The position numbers and the translations under genes were made by a program. The notes under the pieces are model-generated. The model was not told where the DNA came from. It searched no databases and saw only the letters and a list, made by a program, of their open reading frames with translations. From JACVCK01 sp041940385 (GTDB taxonomy: Bacteria; Planctomycetota; Phycisphaerae; Phycisphaerales; UBA1924), in the NCBI GenBank assembly GCA_041940385.1, contig JBGTSD010000030.1, positions 1 through 30,487 on the forward strand: a stretch of DNA of 30,487 nucleotides, given 5' to 3'. Of the stretch, positions 26,232 to 30,487 are shown in pieces (position 1 is the first letter of the stretch; the number at the start of each line of letters is the position of its first letter).

Positions 26232-27233
26232 ATGGCGTACACCCGGGTTCATCGACTTTTCCGCATCATCACGCTCATGCAATCGCAGTTCGGCTGGAAC
26301 GCGAAGCGATTGGCGCAGGAATGCGGCGTCGACGAGCGGACCATCTACCGCGACCTCGAAGAACTCGAGGGTGTCGGCATCCCATACTTCTACGATGGCG
26401 AGTCGCAGGGCTATCGAATCCGGCAGGACTTCTTCCTTCCTCCGGTGCAGCTGACGGCCGAGGAAGCCCTCGCGCTCACGCTGGTGTGCGGAGAGATCGC
26501 CGGACGCGAGCAGATCGCCTTCCTCAAGCCGGCGTTCCGGGCGCTGACCAAGATCGAAACCCACCTGCCGGTCAGTCTGCAGGAGGAGATCAACGAGCTC
26601 GGACGCCAGGTGGCGATCCGTACGGCCGCGGCGACGCCGGCCGACGGGCACGCCGATGTCTACGAGATCGTGCAGTCGGCGCTCGCGAATCGGCGCGCTC
26701 TGGAATGCCGGTACGACTCCGGGTCGGGTCGGCGCGAGGACGATTTCATCCTGCAGCCGTGGCTCCTGTTCTTCTGCGTCCGCGCGTGGTACGTCGTCGG
26801 GCTCGACGGCGTCCATCAGCAGCCCAGAACATTCAAACTCACCCGTTTCACCAAGATCATGCCGATCGATCGGCCCGCTCCTCGACCAGAGAACTTCTCC
26901 ATCGACGAGTACCTGGGCAACGCGTGGCGGATGATCCGCGGCGAACCGGAGCACGACGTCGAAGTGTGGTTCGATCCGTCCTTCGCGCCAACGATCGGCG
27001 ACACCCTCTGGCACAAGACCCAGTCGATCGACTGGAACGAGGACGGATCGGCGACGTTCCGCTGCACCGTCTCCGGGCTGGACGAGATCACCTGGTGGGT
27101 GCTCTCGATGGGGCCGCACTGCCGCGTCGTGGCGCCGACCGAACTGGCCGAGCGGGTTCGTGACCTTGCGGTCCGCACGGCGGCGGTGTACGCGGGGATC
27201 TCGGGCATGCCGACCGAGGAATGCCTGGACTGA
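26232..27233 (+). CDS. WYL-domain transcriptional regulator
   Basis: A DNA-binding regulator of 333 residues. Residues 5-65 are a winged HTH (RVHRLFRIITLMQSQFGWNAKRLAQECGVDERTIYRDLEEL, then a GYRIR wing). Residues 145-215 form the WYL domain, with AWYVVGLDG in place of the WYL triplet and RTFKLTRFTKI as the conserved basic strand. Residues 240-325 are the WCX C-terminal extension (VEVWFDPSFAP, then VLSMGPHCRVVAPTELAERVRDLA). WYL domains bind single-stranded nucleic acid or small ligands, and these regulators act on varied systems, including DNA-damage and phage-defence genes. The ATG at 26232 begins the HTH directly; an upstream in-frame start at 26199 adds 11 residues. Inverted repeats sit on both sides, which suggests autoregulation and control of the FG-GAP genes. 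Confidence 0.9.
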   Translation: MAYTRVHRLFRIITLMQSQFGWNAKRLAQECGVDERTIYRDLEELEGVGIPYFYDGESQGYRIRQDFFLPPVQLTAEEALALTLVCGEIAGREQIAFLKPAFRALTKIETHLPVSLQEEINELGRQVAIRTAAATPADGHADVYEIVQSALANRRALECRYDSGSGRREDDFILQPWLLFFCVRAWYVVGLDGVHQQPRTFKLTRFTKIMPIDRPAPRPENFSIDEYLGNAWRMIRGEPEHDVEVWFDPSFAPTIGDTLWHKTQSIDWNEDGSATFRCTVSGLDEITWWVLSMGPHCRVVAPTELAERVRDLAVRTAAVYAGISGMPTEECLD

Positions 27234-27245
27234 CACGACCCCACT

Positions 27246-27259
27246 GACACAGAGATGTC
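27246..27259. promoter_or_regulatory. GACA-N6-TGTC inverted repeat, candidate operator
   Basis: GACACAGAGATGTC, flanked by T and A so that the arms extend to TGACA/TGTCA. It lies 13 bp after the WYL gene stop, 235 bp before the first FG-GAP gene start. Confidence 0.5.
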
Positions 27260-27386
27260 AGGGGGCAAACCGATGCTGGCGTGTCGCCGGACGGGGAGTT
27301 GGGCTCGAGAACGTCAGGCCAGATGGGGATTGGACCGGCCGCTTCGCGCCGCCACGATGCGGTGCGCGCGATCGCCGCGGAGCACT

Positions 27387-27400
27387 GACAACGTCGTGTC
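27387..27400. promoter_or_regulatory. GACA-N6-TGTC inverted repeat, candidate operator
   Basis: GACAACGTCGTGTC has the same arms and spacing as the copies at 26096 and 27246. It lies 94 bp before the first FG-GAP gene, a usual place for an operator or activator site. Confidence 0.5.
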
Positions 27401-27430
27401 GGTGGATGCGGAAGAAGCACCGCGGTCCAT

Positions 27431-27444
27431 GACAGACAGCGGTC
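27431..27444. promoter_or_regulatory. Imperfect copy of the GACA-N6-TGTC repeat
   Basis: GACAGACAGCGGTC keeps the left arm and three of four bases of the right arm. It lies 30 bp after the perfect copy at 27387 (30-bp gap between the two sites) and 49 bp before the first FG-GAP gene start. The close pair mirrors the close pair at 26067 and 26096. Confidence 0.35.
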
Positions 27445-27480
27445 AGTGACGCGATGAATCTTCACTCCCACTTCTTGAGT

Positions 27481-27486
27481 GGGAGG
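27481..27486 (+). promoter_or_regulatory. Shine-Dalgarno that fixes a TTG start
   Basis: GGGAGG lies 7 nt before the TTG at 27494. No ATG is available before the signal peptide of the first FG-GAP gene, and the GTG at 27479 overlaps this site, so TTG is the best start. Confidence 0.6.
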
Positions 27487-27493
27487 CGTCCTG

Positions 27494-28795
27494 TTGCATT
27501 CCGGAATTCGTATCGGGCTGAACATCAGCATCATCGTGTCCGCATGTGTTCCCGCAGCCGACGCGCGGTCGCCGTGGGCGAGGCACACCGTGGACAATGC
27601 CTACATCGGCGCGGACGGCGCTCGCCCCGATCCGCATCGTCCGCCGACATCCCTCGAGTTCGCCGTCGTGTGGGAGCAGTCCGGGGTCACCACGCTGCAC
27701 ACGAGGCAGACCGCGGCGATGTCCTTCTGCCCGTGGACGAGCGAACTGGTCGGCGTCACGCCCAACGCCGAGGACGCGGTGGCGATCGATCTCGACGGCG
27801 ACGGTGATCGCGACGTGATCGTGTGCATGGAGGGCACACAGCGCAGGGTCGCCGCGTTCGTCAATCGAGACGGGGCCAACTTCGGCGAGCACACGTTTGA
27901 TCTGCCGGCGTACAAGTGGATGATCTCGCTGCCGACCGACCTCGACAACGATGGACGCAGCGACTTCGTCGCGGCCGCTCGGTTCGTCGAACAGAATGCT
28001 CAGGGCGTCATGGCCTGGATCCGCCCGGGGGCGGACCCGACCGATCTCTTCGCGTGGAGGCCCAGCATCGTGGCCGACGTGGGCTGGCCCATGGCGCTGC
28101 TGGCGCTCGACATGGACGGGGACGGCGACGACGACCTTGTCGTGGCCGATCGGTACGGCGCATCGCGCGGGCTCAAATGGATCGAGAATCCGGCGCCGCA
28201 CTTCGAGGCGACGCCATGGCCCGTGCACATGATCGGGCTTCAGAATCGGCGAGTCCGCAGCGCCGCGGCGTTCGATGTCGACGGCGATGGCGACATCGAC
28301 TTCGTGTCCACGTACGAGCGCGTCAATCTAACGCCGCCCGGGCTGGTGCTGCTGGACAACACGGGATCCGGCTGGATCGAGCGCCAGATACTGCTGCCGC
28401 CCACCGTCGGTGAACCGAAGGCCGTTGTCGTCGGAGACTTCGACCTCGACGGACTTGTCGATGTGGCGCTGTCCTGCGAGAGCGCGTACGACCCGCTCTC
28501 GGGCGTGTGCGTCTTTCTCCAACGCCCCGGAGGAGTCTGGGCCGCGGCGGATGTCGCCGGTCCGGAAGGTTGCAAGTTCGATGTGCTGACGGCGGTGGAT
28601 ATCGACGGCGATGGCGACCTTGACCTCGTGACGACCGAAGAGGGCGACAACGGAGCCCTTCCGGCGCTGGGCGTCGTGTGGTACGAGAATCCGGCTCGGC
28701 GCCGCGGTTGGCTCGGCGCGTTGCTTCCGTGGCTCCCGGGCGCGTGCGACGATCCTCGTCCTTCGTGGCTGGAGGCGATTCTGGACGTAGATTGA
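27494..28795 (+). CDS. Secreted FG-GAP/VCBS-repeat protein (copy 1)
   Basis: A 433-residue exported protein. The N-terminal signal peptide (IRIGLNISIIVSACVPAADA) is probably cut after residue 24. The mature part consists of FG-GAP-like repeats with Ca2+-binding D-x-D-x-D-G loops: DLDGDGDRDVIVCMEG, DLDNDGRSDFVAAARF, DMDGDGDDDLVVADRYG, DVDGDGDIDFVSTYERV, DLDGLVDVALSCE and DIDGDGDLDLVTTEEGD. They should fold as an integrin-alpha-like beta-propeller. Each repeat is followed by a WxENP- or LxxNTG-type strand, as in carbohydrate- or protein-binding FG-GAP families. The start is TTG at 27494 (see the ribosome binding site). The C-terminus carries no clear sorting signal. It follows the WYL gene and is followed by a close paralogue, so the two are a tandem duplication. 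Ligand is unknown. Confidence 0.88.
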   Translation: MHSGIRIGLNISIIVSACVPAADARSPWARHTVDNAYIGADGARPDPHRPPTSLEFAVVWEQSGVTTLHTRQTAAMSFCPWTSELVGVTPNAEDAVAIDLDGDGDRDVIVCMEGTQRRVAAFVNRDGANFGEHTFDLPAYKWMISLPTDLDNDGRSDFVAAARFVEQNAQGVMAWIRPGADPTDLFAWRPSIVADVGWPMALLALDMDGDGDDDLVVADRYGASRGLKWIENPAPHFEATPWPVHMIGLQNRRVRSAAAFDVDGDGDIDFVSTYERVNLTPPGLVLLDNTGSGWIERQILLPPTVGEPKAVVVGDFDLDGLVDVALSCESAYDPLSGVCVFLQRPGGVWAAADVAGPEGCKFDVLTAVDIDGDGDLDLVTTEEGDNGALPALGVVWYENPARRRGWLGALLPWLPGACDDPRPSWLEAILDVD

Positions 28796-28910
28796 ACGCT
28801 TTGGAGGCGTGTATTGGATCGCGAACTCGATCTGGACTCTTGCTCGAGCAGATGATGCGGTCCACAATGCAGTGGTGGTCGCTCTCGTTTGGAAGGTGTG
28901 GCTCGAGGCC

Positions 28911-28916
28911 AGGAGG
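28911..28916 (+). promoter_or_regulatory. Shine-Dalgarno that fixes a TTG start
   Basis: AGGAGG lies 5 nt before the TTG at 28922. The next ATGs lie inside or after the hydrophobic signal segment. The same TTG usage as in copy 1 supports both choices. Confidence 0.6.
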
Positions 28917-28921
28917 CCGGG

Positions 28922-30241
28922 TTGAGGTCGACTTCATTCGCTCGCGAACAATGGATCGCTAGCGTCGTCTCGTTCGTCCTGAGCGCGATGGTCTTGCCGA
29001 CGAACTCCGTCATCGCAAGGCCATGGCCCATGCACACCATCGACAATTCCTACATCGGCGCCGACGGCGCCCGCCCGGACCCTCGCGCCGGGCTCGAGCC
29101 CGGCGAGTTCGCCGTGGTGTGGGAGCAATCCGGTCTGACGGCGCTGTACACGCCGAGGCGCGCGAGCGCCGCCGCATGTGTGTGGCCGTTCGAATTCGTC
29201 GGCGCGACGCCGAGCGCGGAGGACGCGGTCGCCGCGGACATCGACGGCGACGGCGATCGCGACGTGCTCGTGTGCATGGAGGGGCTCGAGCGCCGCGTCA
29301 CAGCGTTCATCAACGATGAAAACGCGGGGTTCGTCGAACACACCTTTGATCTGCCGCCGTTCAAGTGGATGGTCGGGGCGCCAATGGACCTAGACGCCGA
29401 TGGCCGGGCAGACCTCGTCGTCGGCGGCCGCTTCGTGACGCAGAACACCCAGGGCGCGATGGCATGGCTCCAGCCCGGGGAGAACGCCGCGGCGTTCAAC
29501 GAGTGGAACGAACGCATTATCGCGGACGCCGGCTGGCCCATGGCGCTGCTCGCGATGGACATGGACGGCGACGGCGACGACGACATTGTCGTGGCCGATC
29601 GCTTCGGCGCGACCCGAGGCCTGAAATGGGTCGAGAACCCTGCGCCCAACTTCGACCGGACGCCCTGGAACACCCACTTCATCGGCCTCGCGACCCGGCG
29701 CGCCCGCGCTGTCGCGGCGGCCGACATGGACGGCGATGGCGACATCGACTTCATCGCGCCCTACGAGCGCGTCAACAACACGCCGCACGGCATGATCTAC
29801 CTCGAGAACACCGGCGCCGGATGGACCGAGACTCCGGTGCCGATGCCCGCCACGATCGGCGTGCCGAAGGCGATCGTGATCGAGGACTTCAACCTCGACG
29901 GGCGGCTGGACTTCGCCCTGACGTGCGAGCTCGCCTACGACCCGCTCATCGGCGTGTGCGTGTACGTCGCGGGCGAGGACGGCTGGATCATCGAGGACGT
30001 GTCCGGCCCTGCCGGGTGCAAGTTCGACGTGCTCACCGCGGTGGATCTGGACGATGACGGCGATCTGGACCTCGTCACCACCGAAGAGGGCGACAACGGA
30101 GCGCTGCCCGCGCTCGGCGTGATCTGGTACGAGAATCCTGTTCGCCGGCCCGGACCAATCGGCGAGTGGCTCCGGCGCGCATCGAGCAACTGCGATCTGC
30201 CCCGCCCGGCCTGGTTGAACCTGCTCGACGCGGTTGAATAG
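28922..30241 (+). CDS. Secreted FG-GAP/VCBS-repeat protein (copy 2)
   Basis: A 439-residue paralogue of the preceding gene; by eye about two thirds of residues are the same and gaps are few. A signal peptide (about 9-32, WIASVVSFVLSAMVLPTNSVIA) precedes repeats at the same places: DIDGDGDRDVLVCMEG, DLDADGRADLVVGGRF, DMDGDGDDDIVVADRFG, DMDGDGDIDFIAPYERV, NLDGRLDFALTCE and DLDDDGDLDLVTTEEGD. Nearly all Asp/Gly residues of the Ca2+ loops are kept. The signal peptides and the last 25 residues differ between the copies, while the propeller is conserved, which suggests selection on the binding domain. The 126 bp between the copies hold no copy of the GACA-N6-TGTC repeat, so copy 2 is probably read through from copy 1. 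The gene converges with a PDZ-protein gene 11 bp downstream. Confidence 0.88.
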   Translation: MRSTSFAREQWIASVVSFVLSAMVLPTNSVIARPWPMHTIDNSYIGADGARPDPRAGLEPGEFAVVWEQSGLTALYTPRRASAAACVWPFEFVGATPSAEDAVAADIDGDGDRDVLVCMEGLERRVTAFINDENAGFVEHTFDLPPFKWMVGAPMDLDADGRADLVVGGRFVTQNTQGAMAWLQPGENAAAFNEWNERIIADAGWPMALLAMDMDGDGDDDIVVADRFGATRGLKWVENPAPNFDRTPWNTHFIGLATRRARAVAAADMDGDGDIDFIAPYERVNNTPHGMIYLENTGAGWTETPVPMPATIGVPKAIVIEDFNLDGRLDFALTCELAYDPLIGVCVYVAGEDGWIIEDVSGPAGCKFDVLTAVDLDDDGDLDLVTTEEGDNGALPALGVIWYENPVRRPGPIGEWLRRASSNCDLPRPAWLNLLDAVE

Positions 30242-30252
30242 GGCGAATCGCG

Positions 30253-30487
30253 TCAGGCCGTGGCAACGGCGCCGACGACCTTCTTCGCCGCATCGGCAAG
30301 GTCGGTCGCGGACTGCATGGTCGGGATCTTGCCCTTCGCCTCGTCGAGAATCCGCCCCAGGTCCGCGACGGCTTTCAGCGGCGCCAACTCCTTCCGGCCC
30401 GCCTCCAGCAGGCGATCGCCCTCTCTCACGCCCGCCTTCGCCGCCGGCGTGCCGGCGCCCACGACGCGCACCAACAGCCCCGGCTCG
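30253..30487 (-). CDS. PDZ-domain protein, C-terminal end (5' part outside window)
   Basis: The frame is open to the window edge on the minus strand and ends at 30253. The visible 77 residues start with LLVRVVGAGTPAAKAGVREGDRLLEAG, the carboxylate-binding loop and core strands of a PDZ domain as found at the end of DegP/HtrA-like and other envelope proteases, then a helical tail (LGRILDEAKGKIP, then TDLADAAKKVV). Whether a protease domain lies upstream cannot be seen. The stop is 11 bp from that of the convergent FG-GAP gene. Confidence 0.7.
   Translation of the reverse strand, partial: EPGLLVRVVGAGTPAAKAGVREGDRLLEAGRKELAPLKAVADLGRILDEAKGKIPTMQSATDLADAAKKVVGAVATA

Noticed and set aside
28817..28832. 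GATCG-N6-CGATC inverted repeat between the FG-GAP copies
   Set aside because: The GATCG/CGATC words are frequent in this genome and the repeat does not match the GACA-N6-TGTC family; treated as chance.
27494..30241. Regular near-identical DNA segments in the FG-GAP genes as a possible repeat array
   Set aside because: The similarity comes from coding D-x-D-x-D-G repeats and from gene duplication; there are no spacer-repeat units as in CRISPR.

Overview
The window looks like part of a Planctomycetota chromosome, most likely a Phycisphaerae-type lineage. This is an inference from gene content: a prepilin-like protein with the H-X9-DG motif, a PEP-CTERM-like C-terminus, secreted proteins with a two-repeat dockerin-like tail or FG-GAP repeats, an ECF-type sigma factor coupled to a Ser/Thr kinase, and uniformly high GC. 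Genes are closely packed on both strands. I saw no insertion sequence, phage gene or CRISPR array.

Layout. 1-1845: 3' part of elongation factor G, closed by a strong hairpin terminator. 1922-6473 (+): cobalamin adenosyltransferase, two tandem membrane-bound SpoIIE/PP2C phosphatases, and an N-terminal-nucleophile asparaginase. 6480-10100 (-): a Ser/Thr kinase with a long helical repeat region, an HTH protein and a small secreted Cys-rich protein. 10264-13016 (+): sigma factor overlapping a second Ser/Thr kinase. 13013-14761 (-): a flavin-dependent halogenase-like enzyme. 14914-14987 (-): tRNA with anticodon CAU, probably Ile2. 15039-17234 (-): type III glutamine synthetase.

17351-22218 (-) is the most interesting block. 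A sigma70-like promoter leads straight into a complete cobalamin riboswitch. It is followed by six tightly packed genes: an exported beta-propeller-like protein, an exported surface protein with a dockerin-like tail, a prepilin-like protein, a small BFD-type [2Fe-2S] protein, a MazG-like pyrophosphohydrolase and TrpA. The first four overlap by 4-8 nt, so they should be made together under B12 control. The arrangement recalls the B12-riboswitch-controlled surface beta-propeller (BtuG) loci of Bacteroidetes, and I propose it as a candidate planctomycete B12-capture or B12-responsive surface system.

22238-30487: a cNMP-binding/DUF1003 membrane protein (+); a lipoprotein and a YyaL/DUF255 protein with a fused DsbD-N-like domain (-); a WYL regulator (+); two tandem secreted FG-GAP paralogues (+); and the C-terminal end of a PDZ-domain protein (-). 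Copies of a GACA-N6-TGTC inverted repeat lie on both sides of the WYL gene and in front of the first FG-GAP gene, which suggests a local regulon.
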